This document shows positions 46,381 to 55,337 of a DNA stretch of 64,000 bases, piece after piece; the first letter of the stretch is position 1; the number at the start of each line of letters is the position of its first letter. Source of the stretch: Colimorpha sp045576855 (GTDB lineage Bacteria > Bacteroidota > Bacteroidia > Bacteroidales > P3). The notes under the pieces are model-generated. The model saw only the letters and a program-made list of their open reading frames with translations, had not been told where the DNA came from and did no database searches. The DNA lies in NCBI GenBank assembly GCA_045576855.1, contig JAZNHG010000061.1, positions 1 through 64,000 on the forward strand, read 5' to 3'. A program made the position numbers and the translations under genes.

Positions 46381-46441
46381 TTTAGTGTTCAGTGTTTAGT
46401 GTTTAGTGTTCAGTATCCGGGTGCGGCAGCCTGCTCTCCAC
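46381..46441. repeat. Heptanucleotide array plus shared GTGCGGCAGCCTGC segment
   Basis: Five TAGTGTT/CAGTGTT units (46381-46414) followed by CCGGGTGCGGCAGCCTGCTC, almost the same as 34025-34048. The same pair of elements in the same order at two loci suggests a composite dispersed repeat. Confidence 0.82.
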
Positions 46442-46448
46442 CCTCGTC

Positions 46449-46560
46449 TTGCAGGCGAGACGCCTGCGCTCCCACTGAACACTGCTCACTCTGCAGGCGG
46501 GACGCCTGCGTACCCACTGAACACTGCTCGCTCTGCAGGCGGGACGCCTGCGCTCCCACT
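46449..46560. repeat. Three 42-bp units with a GCAGGCG...CGCCTGC palindrome
   Basis: Palindromes GCAGGCGRGACGCCTGC begin at 46451, 46493 and 46535, 42 bp apart. Between them lies CCCACTGAACACTGCTC, itself built of AACACTG-like heptamers. The intergenic region 45954-46623 also contains the promoter at 46067; no gene is supported in it. Confidence 0.85.
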
Positions 46561-46623
46561 CGCCGGGAGGTATTTTTCGGGGGCTACACAATAAAATGGC
46601 GTCGGGCGAGTTATAGGTGGTGT

Positions 46624-48174
46624 ATGATAAAAGGTAAAAAACTAATATTAATAACGGCGGCGGTGCTGCTGGCCAGCGGTTGCGGCGGGAGCCGCACGGC
46701 GGGGTCGGCAGAGGGCGACGCCCGCTACCGCCGGGCACCGCTGCGCGAGGTGAGCGAGAAGCAGCTGAAGGCCGAGAGCCGGCTGATAGAGGCGGTGAGC
46801 CTGCAGGAGACGGGGCATGTGGACGAGGCGCTGGCGGCCTTTGCGGCGCTGACGCACGACGAGCCGCAGCTGGCGGCGGCATGGTTCGAGCAGAGCCAGC
46901 TGCTGCTGCAACGCCGCTGGACGGACAGCGCGCTGCACTGCGCGCAGCGTGCCGCAGAGCTGGAGCCGGGCAACAAGTGGTACCTGATGGCGGTGGCGCA
47001 GACCAGCGAGGCGGCGGGCGACCCGGAAGGCGCCGTGGCGGCGCTGGAGCGGCTGGAGCAGCTGCAGGGGGTGAGCGAAGCCCTCTCGGTGCAGAAGCAG
47101 AAGCTATGGGAGAAGGCCGGCCGGCCGGACCGGGCGCTGCGCGAGCTGCAGAAGCTGGCCGACGCCATGCCGGGCGAGAAGCGCTATCAGGCCGCCCTGG
47201 CACAGACCTACATGCAGCGCAAGGAATACCGGCGGGCACGCACCTACTACGACCGCATACTGGCCGCCGACCCCGACGACGAATACATACACGTGCAGCT
47301 GGCGGAATACCACAAGGCACTGGGACACACGGCGCAGGCCGACAGCGAGATGGTGCGCGCACTGGCGAACCCGCGTCTGGAGACGCGCACGAAGCTGCAG
47401 TTGCTGACGTCGTTCTACACAGAGGAGGAGTTCTACGGGAGCCGGAGCAAGACCTGCTTCCGCCTGATGGAGATGGTGGCACGGGAGAGCGAGGATGCGT
47501 CGGCGACGGCGGTGTTCTACGGCGACGTGCTGATGCGCCAGGGGCGCTACGACGAGGCGGCCACGCAGCTGGCGCTGGCGCTGCAGAGCGACAGCTCGCG
47601 CTACGAGGTATGGGAGGGGCTGCTGATATGCCTCACCGAGCTGCCACAGCGCGAGGCCGAGCTGGCCGACTATGCGCGCCGGGCCGAGAGCCTCTTCCCC
47701 ATGCACACGCTGCCGCACCACCTGACGGGACTCTTGGCCCTGCGCCACGAGCGGCCCGCCGAGGCGGTGGAGGCGCTGGAGAAGGCTGTGCGCTGGGGCT
47801 TCCGCAAGGGCTACCTGGAAGCCGAGACCTACGGCCTGCTGGCCGAAGCCTGCTACCGCAGCGGGCAGTACGAACGGGCATGGGACATGTTTGACCGCTA
47901 CCTGCGCCTGCGGCCCGAAGACTGGGGGACAATGAACAACTATGCCTACTATCTGGCCGAGCGCGGCGAGCAGCTGGAGAAGGCCCTGCAGCTGAGCCGC
48001 AAGACCATAGACGCCGAGCCGAAGAACGCCAACAGCCTGGACACCTACGCCTGGATACTGCACCTGCTGGGGCGCGACGGCGAGGCGCTGGAGTATGCAC
48101 GGCGCGCCGTGCGGCTGGACCCCGCCAGCGAGACCCTGCGGCGGCACCTGGAGACTATCGAGAACCAACAATAA
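46624..48174 (+). CDS. TPR-repeat lipoprotein
   Basis: A 516-residue lipoprotein. The start MIKGKKLILITAAVLLASGC gives a signal peptide with lipobox ASGC (Cys20); the longer frame upstream only translates the repeats. From about residue 50 to the end it is almost wholly tetratricopeptide repeats (VDEALAAFAAL..., RYDEAATQLALAL, YERAWDMFDRYLRLRPEDW, GEALEYARRAVRLDPAS). Such lipoproteins act as scaffolds at the inner face of the outer membrane. It is followed by a DUF4292-like and a LolA-like protein at 8 and 17 bp spacing, an arrangement typical of Bacteroidota envelope operons. Confidence 0.88.
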   Translation: MIKGKKLILITAAVLLASGCGGSRTAGSAEGDARYRRAPLREVSEKQLKAESRLIEAVSLQETGHVDEALAAFAALTHDEPQLAAAWFEQSQLLLQRRWTDSALHCAQRAAELEPGNKWYLMAVAQTSEAAGDPEGAVAALERLEQLQGVSEALSVQKQKLWEKAGRPDRALRELQKLADAMPGEKRYQAALAQTYMQRKEYRRARTYYDRILAADPDDEYIHVQLAEYHKALGHTAQADSEMVRALANPRLETRTKLQLLTSFYTEEEFYGSRSKTCFRLMEMVARESEDASATAVFYGDVLMRQGRYDEAATQLALALQSDSSRYEVWEGLLICLTELPQREAELADYARRAESLFPMHTLPHHLTGLLALRHERPAEAVEALEKAVRWGFRKGYLEAETYGLLAEACYRSGQYERAWDMFDRYLRLRPEDWGTMNNYAYYLAERGEQLEKALQLSRKTIDAEPKNANSLDTYAWILHLLGRDGEALEYARRAVRLDPASETLRRHLETIENQQ

Positions 48175-48182
48175 ACCGAGCT

Positions 48183-48707
48183 ATGAGAGACACAAGAGTG
48201 AGACTATGGACGGCAGCGCTGCTGCTGGCGCTGCTGGCGGCGGGCTGCCGCTCGAGCCGCCAGACCGTCGCCCCCACCCCACCCGCACCGGAGGCGCCGC
48301 CCGTGGTGGCGGACACCGTGCCGGCGCTGCCGCAGCGGCAATACACGGTGCTGCAATTCACCGGCGTGGTGGAAGGCATGACCGTGGACGGGCAGCTGCG
48401 CATTGCCGAGGACAGCGTCATGTGGCTGTCGGTGAACAAGATAATCGAGGTGGGGCGCGCGCTGGCCACGGCGGACTCGGTCTACCTGCGGGCACCGCTG
48501 CTGGGACGCGACGAGGGCATGGACTACACCACACTGAACCGCGCCACCGGCGTCAAGACCTCGCTGGCCGAGCTGCAGGAGATAGCTCTGGACGAGAATG
48601 CCTCCGAGCGCATCAACGCCCTGGCCCGCCGGCTGGGCTTCAACGCCACGGTGCGCATCACCGCACGCCGACAGGTGGACCGGCTCAGCTTCCCCTTCCA
48701 ACGGTAA
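48183..48707 (+). CDS. DUF4292-like lipoprotein, short form
   Basis: A 174-residue lipoprotein with lipobox LAAGC (Cys about 21). After a Pro-rich spacer the sequence FTGVVEGMTVDGQLRIAEDSVMWLSV and VGRALATADSVYLRAP matches the N-terminal half of DUF4292, a LolA-like fold seen downstream of TPR proteins in this phylum. Usual DUF4292 proteins have about 250 residues; here the C-terminal half appears to be missing or to be carried by the next gene. Role in envelope biogenesis is inferred. Confidence 0.72.
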   Translation: MRDTRVRLWTAALLLALLAAGCRSSRQTVAPTPPAPEAPPVVADTVPALPQRQYTVLQFTGVVEGMTVDGQLRIAEDSVMWLSVNKIIEVGRALATADSVYLRAPLLGRDEGMDYTTLNRATGVKTSLAELQEIALDENASERINALARRLGFNATVRITARRQVDRLSFPFQR

Positions 48708-48724
48708 ACCAAACACCCAGCGAT

Positions 48725-49459
48725 ATGAAAAAGACAACACTGCTGCTACTGGCCGGCCTGCTGCTGGCGCCGGTAGCCAAAGCACAGACCGACACGGCCG
48801 CCGTCATCGTGGACCGCTACCTGACAATGCTCAACTACACGTCGCTCCCGGCCGACAGCATGCTGACCCTGGAGACGAGCATCCGCATCCATGACAGCGA
48901 GGTGCGGTTCGAGATGAAACGCCACTTTGCCGCCGGCGGCATGGTCCGCGTGGAGGTATGGCGCGGCGACACGCTGACCCTGGGCCTCTGCACCAACGGC
49001 AGCTCCCGCTACCGCAAATACTCGATACAGACCGGCTGGTGGGACGACATAGAGCCACGCGACATGGACGAGGCGCTGGAGGGCTACGACTACCGCGGCC
49101 CGCTGTACGACTGGCGACAGCAGGGCATCACCCTCGCCTACGAGGGGCCTGCCGAGATAAAAGGACACCCCATGCAGGTGGTCCGCGCCCGCCAGAAACG
49201 CCACTTCATGCGACGCTACTTCTTCGACGCCAACACCTCGCTGCTGACAATGGTGCTGGAAGAGGACAACCCGGAAGACACCAAGGATGTGCCCATCAAG
49301 CTGATACCTATAGACTTCAAGTTCATACACGAATACACGCCTGTGGGCTTCAGCCTGGTGCCCACACAAGAGAGCTACCAGCGCGACGGCCTGCTGCACA
49401 TCCTGGAGACACGTCTGCGCATGGAGCCGCTGGACCGTAGCCTATTCAACCAAGACTGA
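48725..49459 (+). CDS. LolA-like / outer-membrane lipoprotein-sorting-like protein
   Basis: A 244-residue exported protein, start MKKTTLLLLAGLLLAPVAKA (signal peptide). The body has strands and spacing of the LolA/LolB-like fold: VRFEMKRHFAAGGMVRVEVWRGDTL, GYDYRGPLYDW, GHPMQVVRARQKRHFMRRYFFD (in pieces) and a final FKFIHEYTPVGFSLVP. Such proteins carry or detect lipoproteins or lipids across the periplasm. Function is not proven. It is co-transcribed with the TPR and DUF4292-like genes and lies 8 bp before tadA. Confidence 0.72.
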   Translation: MKKTTLLLLAGLLLAPVAKAQTDTAAVIVDRYLTMLNYTSLPADSMLTLETSIRIHDSEVRFEMKRHFAAGGMVRVEVWRGDTLTLGLCTNGSSRYRKYSIQTGWWDDIEPRDMDEALEGYDYRGPLYDWRQQGITLAYEGPAEIKGHPMQVVRARQKRHFMRRYFFDANTSLLTMVLEEDNPEDTKDVPIKLIPIDFKFIHEYTPVGFSLVPTQESYQRDGLLHILETRLRMEPLDRSLFNQD

Positions 49460-49467
49460 CCCTACCG

Positions 49468-49917
49468 ATGAGCATCTTTGACAATCCCGACGAATACTAT
49501 ATGCGTGAAGCGCTGCGCGAGGCACGGGCCGCGGCCGCCGAGGACGAGGTGCCGATAGGGGCTGTCATCGTCAGCGGCGAACGGGTGATAGCACGCGCAC
49601 ACAACCAGACGGAGCTGCTGCACGACGTGACGGCCCACGCCGAGATGCTGGCTTTCACGGCCGCCGAAGAGCATCTCGGGGCCAAATACCTGGCAGACTG
49701 CACACTGTACGTCACCGTGGAACCCTGCCCCATGTGTGCCGGAGCAGCCGGATGGACACAGGTGGGACGCATCGTGTACGGCGCGGCCGACCCCAAGCGT
49801 GGCTATACGCTGCTCACCGGTCCAGTGCTGCATCCCAAGACCGAAGTGGTGGGTGGATTGCTGGCCGACGAGTGTGAAGCTTTGATGAAAGAATTCTTTA
49901 AACATAAACGTAAATAA
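49468..49917 (+). CDS. tadA: tRNA-specific adenosine deaminase TadA
   Basis: TadA converts A34 to inosine in tRNA-Arg(ACG). The 149-residue protein has the cytidine-deaminase fold with zinc ligands His57 and catalytic Glu59 in HAEM, and Cys87 and Cys90 in PCPMC. Further family marks are VPIGAVIV, RAHNQTELLHDVTAHAE and IVYGAADPKRG. Length and motif context suit TadA rather than a free nucleotide deaminase. One bp separates it from the next gene. Confidence 0.93.
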   Translation: MSIFDNPDEYYMREALREARAAAAEDEVPIGAVIVSGERVIARAHNQTELLHDVTAHAEMLAFTAAEEHLGAKYLADCTLYVTVEPCPMCAGAAGWTQVGRIVYGAADPKRGYTLLTGPVLHPKTEVVGGLLADECEALMKEFFKHKRK

Positions 49918-49918
49918 C

Positions 49919-50809
49919 ATGAAACCAACATTACTCGTATTGGCTGCCGGTATGGGCAGCCGCTATGGCGGACTGAAACAGATGGACGGCGTAGGCCCCC
50001 ACGGTGAAACCATCCTGGACTACAGCGTCACCGACGCCATCCGCGCCGGCTTCGGCAAGGTGGTCTTCGTCATCCGCAGCTCGTTTGCCGAGCAGTTCAA
50101 GCAGCACGTCAACGCCGACCACTACGGCAACCGCATCCAGGTGGAGTACGTCTACCAAGAGCTGGACAAGCTGCCGGCGGGCTTCAGCGTGCCCGAAGGC
50201 CGTGAGAAACCCTGGGGCACCAACCACGCTATCCTGATGGCCAAAGAGGTCATCCATGAGCCCTTCGCCATCATCAACGCCGACGACTTCTATGGCCGCG
50301 ACGCCTTCGAGGTGATGGCACGCCATCTGGAGACCCTCAGCGGCGCCGAAGGACGCTACTGCATGGTGGGCTACCGTCTGGAGAACACCCTCTCGGAGAA
50401 CGGCACCGTGAGCCGTGGCGTCTGCGAGACCGACGCCAACGGACTGCTGATCGGCATGACCGAGCGCACCGCCATCGGCCGTACCCCCAACGGCATCGAG
50501 TACAAAGATGCCGACGGCACGATGCACCCCCTCAGCGCCGACGCCACAGTGAGCATGAACCTCTTCGGCTTCACGCCCGACTACTTCGCCAAGAGCGAGA
50601 AACTCTTCGTGGACTTCCTCAAAGAGCACGGCCAAGAGTTGAAGAGCGAGTACTATATCCCCTTCGCCGTCAATACCTTCATCCACAACGGTACGGCCAC
50701 AATGACGGTGCTGAAAACCACGGCCCAGTGGTTCGGCGTCACCTACAAGGAGGACCGCCCGATGGTGGTGGAGCGCCTGAAGAAACTGCATGACCAAGGA
50801 GTTTATTGA
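49919..50809 (+). CDS. Nucleotidyltransferase (sugar-nucleotide or LicC-like)
   Basis: A 296-residue GT-A fold nucleotidyltransferase. The nucleotide-binding start LVLAAGMGSRYGGLKQ (residues 6-21) and the metal-site IINADDFYGRDAFE are visible; VGYRLENTLSENGTVSRGVCE is the usual middle. These proteins activate a sugar or a choline-type substrate with NTP, but the substrate is unknown. Its end overlaps the next gene by 20 bp. Confidence 0.85.
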   Translation: MKPTLLVLAAGMGSRYGGLKQMDGVGPHGETILDYSVTDAIRAGFGKVVFVIRSSFAEQFKQHVNADHYGNRIQVEYVYQELDKLPAGFSVPEGREKPWGTNHAILMAKEVIHEPFAIINADDFYGRDAFEVMARHLETLSGAEGRYCMVGYRLENTLSENGTVSRGVCETDANGLLIGMTERTAIGRTPNGIEYKDADGTMHPLSADATVSMNLFGFTPDYFAKSEKLFVDFLKEHGQELKSEYYIPFAVNTFIHNGTATMTVLKTTAQWFGVTYKEDRPMVVERLKKLHDQGVY

Positions 50810-51944
50810 TTTCGTAAAAAGCAATGAGGACGAGGATACCGCGCGGCTGCTGCTGAGTGCTGCGCGGTATCCTGATATCGACATGCCGCTAGCGGTGCAG
50901 CAGATAGAAGGACGGCGGACGGCGCGCGAGAAATGGCCGTCGCTGCTGGAATGCGAGGAGTTCCTCTACCCTCCGCGGCTGAACCGCGAGCAGGCCTCGT
51001 CGGACGAGACGGCGCTGCACAAAGCCGGGCTGGCACATGGCCGGGTGGCCGACCTCACCGGCGGCATGGGCGTGGACAGCATCGCCTTCGCCCGCCGGGC
51101 GGAAGAGGTCGACTACGTGGAGCGCGACGAGCAGCTCTGCCGCATGATGGAGCATAACAGCAAGGCCCTCGGTCTGGAGAACATCCGCGTGCATTGCGCC
51201 GACAGCATGGAATGGCTCGCCGCCGAAGGCCGCCGCTTCGACCTCCTCTTCATCGACCCCGCCCGCCGCTCGGCCACGGGGCGCAAGGTTGCCGCCTTCG
51301 AGGACTGTACGCCCGACATACTCAAGCACTTAGAGCTGCTGCGCTCAAGGTGCCGGCGGCTGATGGTGAAGGCGTCGCCGATGATAGACATCGACCTCGC
51401 CTGCCGTCAGCTGGGCGACGTGGCCGAGGTACATGTGGTCTCCGTCAAAGGGGAGTGCAAGGAGGTGCTTTTCGTCTGCGGCGCCCACGACGGCGAGACC
51501 CGGATACATTGCATCGTCAGAGGGGACTACAAGTGCAACTTCACGCGCAGCGAGGAAGCCGCCGCCGAGCCGCGCTACTGCACTGCCGTGGGCCAGTACC
51601 TCTACGAGCCCGACGCCGCCCTGATGAAAGGCGGCCCTTTCAACCTCATCTGCCAGTGGAAGAACCTCGAGAAGCTGGCCCCCAACACCCATCTGTACAC
51701 GTCCGACGCCCTCGTCGGTGACTTCCCCGGCCGCACCTTCCGCGTGTTGCACGAGGTGAAGCCCAGCCGCAAGGCGGTGGCAGAAGCCATCCCCGACGGG
51801 AGGGCCCATGTGGTGACGCGCAACTACCCCGTGGCGGCAGCCGAGTTGCAGAAGCAACTGGGCCTGAAAGAGGGCGGCGGCCGCTTCGTCATCGCCACCA
51901 CCCTCGGTTCGCACCGCACAGGGTTCATCTGCCAACAGATATAG
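50790..51944 (+). CDS. THUMP-like domain class I SAM-dependent methyltransferase
   Basis: A 384-residue protein. The SAM-binding motif is VADLTGGMGVDSIAFARRAEEV (motif pieces VADLTGGMGVDS), followed by NIRVHCADSMEWL, and the catalytic-type motif LFIDPARRS. The C-terminal part (VVTRNYPVAAAELQKQLGLKEGG) matches the THUMP-like domain common in Bacteroidota. It likely methylates RNA; target not known. It overlaps the upstream gene by 20 bp, and a weak hairpin follows at about 51957-51979. Confidence 0.85.
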   Translation: MTKEFIDFVKSNEDEDTARLLLSAARYPDIDMPLAVQQIEGRRTAREKWPSLLECEEFLYPPRLNREQASSDETALHKAGLAHGRVADLTGGMGVDSIAFARRAEEVDYVERDEQLCRMMEHNSKALGLENIRVHCADSMEWLAAEGRRFDLLFIDPARRSATGRKVAAFEDCTPDILKHLELLRSRCRRLMVKASPMIDIDLACRQLGDVAEVHVVSVKGECKEVLFVCGAHDGETRIHCIVRGDYKCNFTRSEEAAAEPRYCTAVGQYLYEPDAALMKGGPFNLICQWKNLEKLAPNTHLYTSDALVGDFPGRTFRVLHEVKPSRKAVAEAIPDGRAHVVTRNYPVAAAELQKQLGLKEGGGRFVIATTLGSHRTGFICQQI

Positions 51945-52016
51945 AAATGAAAGGGTCCGGCGGTGCAGGCCGAACCCCTTCGGGTGAATATGTAAGTGCT
52001 TGCTAGTTTCTAATTT

Positions 52017-54590
52017 TTAACTGCACTTGCTCCAGCCGCAGTTGGGGCAGCTCTTGCAGCCGCTGTTGTAGACCAGCTTGCTGCCGCAGTCGGGACACAC
52101 CTCGTCGGTCTCGGTGCCATCCTTGATATAGCGTTTCAGGGCACGGGCCACACCGTTACTCCAGGTGGTGATGGAGTCGGTGTCGAAGTTCAACTTGCCA
52201 ATAAGCTCCACCACGTTGGCAATAGGCATGCCGTGGCGCAGGATGCCGGAGATGAGCTTGGCATAGTTCCAGAACTCCTTCTTGAACATACGCGAAAGGC
52301 CCTCGATAGTGATGTGGTAGCCGTCCTGGTCGGTGAACTGGAAGTCGTAGCGGGCGTGCTCCTGTCCTTTCTCCTTGACGCGGATGACCCAGCCCTTCTC
52401 GACATACTTGGGCAGCAGCAGACTCTCGGCGCGGCCGGTGAATATCTCGTAGGGGCGGCCTTCGTACATGCCGACCACGGCAATCCAATCCTCTTTCTCG
52501 TTCTTGAAGCGCACAATCTCGGCCTCCAACTTCTTGGGGCGTTTGGGGGCTTTGCTCTCGGCAAAGCAGGGGTTGTCCTTCTTGCCCTCGTTGTTGCTCA
52601 CCAGAACACCCGTGCGCGAACCGTCGCGATAGATGGTGCATCCCTTGCAGCCGCTCTCCCAAGCGGTCTCGTAGATACGGCTGACGACCTCCTTGGTGGT
52701 TTCCTTGGGGATATTGACCGTGACCGAAATGCTGTGGTCCACCCACTTCTGGATGGCGCCCTGCATCTTCACCTTGGCCACCCAGTCGATATCGGCGCTG
52801 GTGGCGTGGAAGTAGGGGCTCTGCTCTATGAGCTTCTGCAGCTCGGCATCGTCCATATGCTTCACCTCCTCCACGTCGTGGCCGTTGACGCGGGCCCAGT
52901 CGAGGAACTTGGGATGGAAGACGTTGTACTCCTCGAAGTAGTCGCCATTCTCGTCCTTGATGATATTTTGCTTGCTGTTGTCCTTGTCGTTGGGGTTGAT
53001 TTTCTTGCGACGCTTGTAGCTGACCAGGAAGACAGGCTCGATGCCGCTGGTGGTCTGGGTGCAGATGCTCACGGTGCCGGTGGGGGCAATGGTGAGCAGG
53101 GCGATATTGCGGCGGCCGTATTTGGTCATCTCCTCGTACAGGTCGGGCTCGGCCTCGCGGATGCGCATGATGAGCGGATTCTTCTCCTCGCGCTTGGCGT
53201 TGTAGATGGGGAAGGCGCCGCGCTCGCGGGCCATCACCACGCTGGAGCGGTAGGCAGCGCAGCAGAGCGTCTGCTGCACCTTGACGGCAAAGTCGGTAGC
53301 CTCCTCGGAGCCGTACCGCAGACCCAGGGCGGCCAGCATGTCGCCCTCGGCGGTGATGCCGAATCCGCTGCGGCGCCCCTCGAGGCACTTCATCTTGATA
53401 TTCAGCCACAGATTGTGCTCCACCTGCTTTATCTCCTCGCTCTCCGGGTCACTCTCTATCTTGTGCAGTATCTGGTCCACCTTCTCCAGCTCCAGGTCGA
53501 TCAGGTCGTCCATCAGACGCTGCCCCTTCATGACATGCTCGCGGAAGAGGTCGAAATTGAAGCGGGCCTGGGGGGTGAAGGGATTTTCCACATAGCTGTA
53601 GAGGTTGATAGCCTGCAGACGGCAGCTATCGTAGGGGCAGAGCGGAATCTCGCCGCAGGGGTTGGTCGACACGGTGCGGTAGCCAAAGTCGGCATAGCAG
53701 TCGGGCACCGACTCGCGCAGTATGGTATCCCAGAAGAGCACGCCCGGCTCGGCGCTGCTCCACGCGTTGGCTATAATCTTGTTCCACAGCGCGCGGGCGT
53801 CTATTTCCTTGGTATATTGCGGGTTGGGCGAGTCGATGGGGTACTGCTGCACGAAGGGCTTGCCCTCCATAGCGCAACGCATGAATTCGTCCGTAATCTT
53901 CACACTCACGTTGGCACCCGTAATCTTGCCCTGCTCCAACTTGGCGTCGATGAAATGTTCCGCATCGGGATGCTTGATGCTGATGCTAAGCATCAGCGCG
54001 CCACGGCGCCCCCCCTGGGCCACCTCGCGCGTAGTGTTGCTGTAACGCTGCATGAAGGGCACGATACCGGTCGAGGTGAGAGCCGAGTTCTTCACCGGGC
54101 TGCCGCCGGGGCGTATATGGCTCAGGTCGTGGCCCACGCCGCCACGACGCTTCATCAGCTGCACCTGCTCCTGGTCAATCTTCATGATGCCACCGTAGCT
54201 GTCGCTGTTGCCCTGATTGCCAATCACAAAGCAATTGCTCAGCGACACCACCTGGAAGTTGTTGCCGATACCGCTCATAGGGCTGCCCTGCGGCACGATA
54301 TAGCGGAAATCCTTCAGCAGCTGGTAGATATCCTCCTCGCTGAGGGGGTTGGGGTACTTCCGCTCGATACGCGCATACTCGCGGGCCAAACGGCGGTGCA
54401 TCATGTCGGGATTCAGCTCATAGATGCTGTCGCCGTCGCGCAATGCATACTTGTTCATCCAGACATTGGCTGCCAACTCGTCGCCGTGGAAATACTTCAC
54501 CGACGACTTCATGATTTCCTCGGGCGTGTACTGCCGCAGAGCACTCTCCTTCACTTGGGGCTCGGTTTCAGAAAAAAGATCGCCTTGCAT
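52017..54590 (-). CDS. nrdJ: Adenosylcobalamin-dependent ribonucleotide reductase (class II)
   Basis: NrdJ reduces ribonucleotides to deoxyribonucleotides with adenosylcobalamin, working without oxygen. The 857-residue protein has PQGSPMSGIGNNFQVVSLSNC with a substrate-site cysteine, RRGGVGHDLSHIRP, the active-site motif STNPCGEIPLCPYDSC and the radical cysteine region, IAPTGTVSICTQTTSGIEP, and a C-terminal zinc-ribbon-like end CPDCGSKLVYNSGC...CPNCGWSKC. A C-terminal extension is typical for the long Bacteroidota version. It stands alone on the minus strand. No cobalamin riboswitch or NrdR boxes could be recognised in the 748 bp upstream. Confidence 0.96.
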   Translation of the reverse strand: MQGDLFSETEPQVKESALRQYTPEEIMKSSVKYFHGDELAANVWMNKYALRDGDSIYELNPDMMHRRLAREYARIERKYPNPLSEEDIYQLLKDFRYIVPQGSPMSGIGNNFQVVSLSNCFVIGNQGNSDSYGGIMKIDQEQVQLMKRRGGVGHDLSHIRPGGSPVKNSALTSTGIVPFMQRYSNTTREVAQGGRRGALMLSISIKHPDAEHFIDAKLEQGKITGANVSVKITDEFMRCAMEGKPFVQQYPIDSPNPQYTKEIDARALWNKIIANAWSSAEPGVLFWDTILRESVPDCYADFGYRTVSTNPCGEIPLCPYDSCRLQAINLYSYVENPFTPQARFNFDLFREHVMKGQRLMDDLIDLELEKVDQILHKIESDPESEEIKQVEHNLWLNIKMKCLEGRRSGFGITAEGDMLAALGLRYGSEEATDFAVKVQQTLCCAAYRSSVVMARERGAFPIYNAKREEKNPLIMRIREAEPDLYEEMTKYGRRNIALLTIAPTGTVSICTQTTSGIEPVFLVSYKRRKKINPNDKDNSKQNIIKDENGDYFEEYNVFHPKFLDWARVNGHDVEEVKHMDDAELQKLIEQSPYFHATSADIDWVAKVKMQGAIQKWVDHSISVTVNIPKETTKEVVSRIYETAWESGCKGCTIYRDGSRTGVLVSNNEGKKDNPCFAESKAPKRPKKLEAEIVRFKNEKEDWIAVVGMYEGRPYEIFTGRAESLLLPKYVEKGWVIRVKEKGQEHARYDFQFTDQDGYHITIEGLSRMFKKEFWNYAKLISGILRHGMPIANVVELIGKLNFDTDSITTWSNGVARALKRYIKDGTETDEVCPDCGSKLVYNSGCKSCPNCGWSKCS

Positions 54591-55033
54591 GGCACAAAAC
54601 TTTTAATTATTTCTCTATATTACAACAACTTAGTTTATACGATGGGAATATCATTCCGCTTGCTAAATTAGACAGAAAAAAGCAACCGGCCGTAAATAGT
54701 TATCAACAAAAAACGAACCGTTCCGGGCAATCCGCTGACAAATCGGGGAGTTGGTTGGTTGATAATTCCGCCACCCCTCGCCCCCGCCCCGCCGTCGCCG
54801 ACACACACACCGGCCGGAAAAAACATTTAACTTTATTTAACTTGCAAATTCCGACTGCACATTGAGAGGCCACAACCCCCAAAAGAGCAAAACGGAAGCC
54901 GCATAACGGCCCCCGGGCACCGAAATCCGGCACTTCCGACAGCCAGACAACCACAAAGCACTGATACCCAGCGCACCGAAGGGAGGCACCCCTGCCTGTA
55001 CCATACTGGGGCACCGCACCCCACCCGGAGGGT

Positions 55034-55103
55034 ATCATCCTACCACCATCCTACCATCATCCTACCACCATCCTACCACCATCCTACCTATTTAACATTT
55101 CGG
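55034..55103 (+). repeat. 11-bp period array, same A B A B B order as 33871
   Basis: Five 11-bp units ATCATCCTACC / ACCATCCTACC in the order A B A B B, then TATTTAACATTTCGG, identical over 70 bp to the copy at 33871-33940. The preceding GGGTATC also matches the inverted copy at 22106. Confidence 0.93.
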
Positions 55104-55224
55104 GAGCCTCCGACACCCGACGCCGGATGCACGTTCCCACCCGCCTCGCCACGTCCCGTCCCCCGCCGCCGCCCCGCCAGCCCTCCCCGACTGCCGACAA
55201 TACACTGAGTTTTTTGTCAATTTA

Positions 55225-55256
55225 TTTGGTCAATATCTATATTTGTTGTATTTTTG
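55225..55256 (+). promoter_or_regulatory. Promoter for the DNA methyltransferase gene
   Basis: TTTG at 55225-55228, 20-bp spacer, TATTTTTG at 55249-55256, fitting the consensus. A second -7-like box TATATTTG overlaps at 55238-55245, so two start sites are possible. The ATG is at 55338. Confidence 0.62.
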
Positions 55257-55337
55257 CATTGGCGAAAAAGAGACAATCATCTTCTTGCAAATTCATAACC
55301 AAGAGAATATAAGGCAAACACCAACAGCAAGCTCAGC

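Larger units (their letters stand above)
54591..55337. other. Divergent 747-bp intergenic region with repeat element
   Basis: Between nrdJ and the methyltransferase gene. It holds a CTTGCAAATTCCGACTGCAC segment near 54842, similar to CTTGCAAAATCCAACTGCAC at 33657, the 11-bp array at 55034-55103, and promoter-like boxes near 55225-55256. GC-rich, proline-codon-like sequence near 55130-55190 shows no gene. Confidence 0.6.

Noticed and set aside
46336..46623. N-terminal extension of the TPR lipoprotein (with CRRDACAP-type repeats)
   Set aside because: It translates the intergenic 42-bp palindromic repeats. The internal ATG at 46624 gives a proper lipoprotein signal peptide.
54591..54900. Cobalamin riboswitch before nrdJ
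   Set aside because: A class II reductase could be B12-regulated, but no B12-box or associated stems were found upstream on the minus strand.
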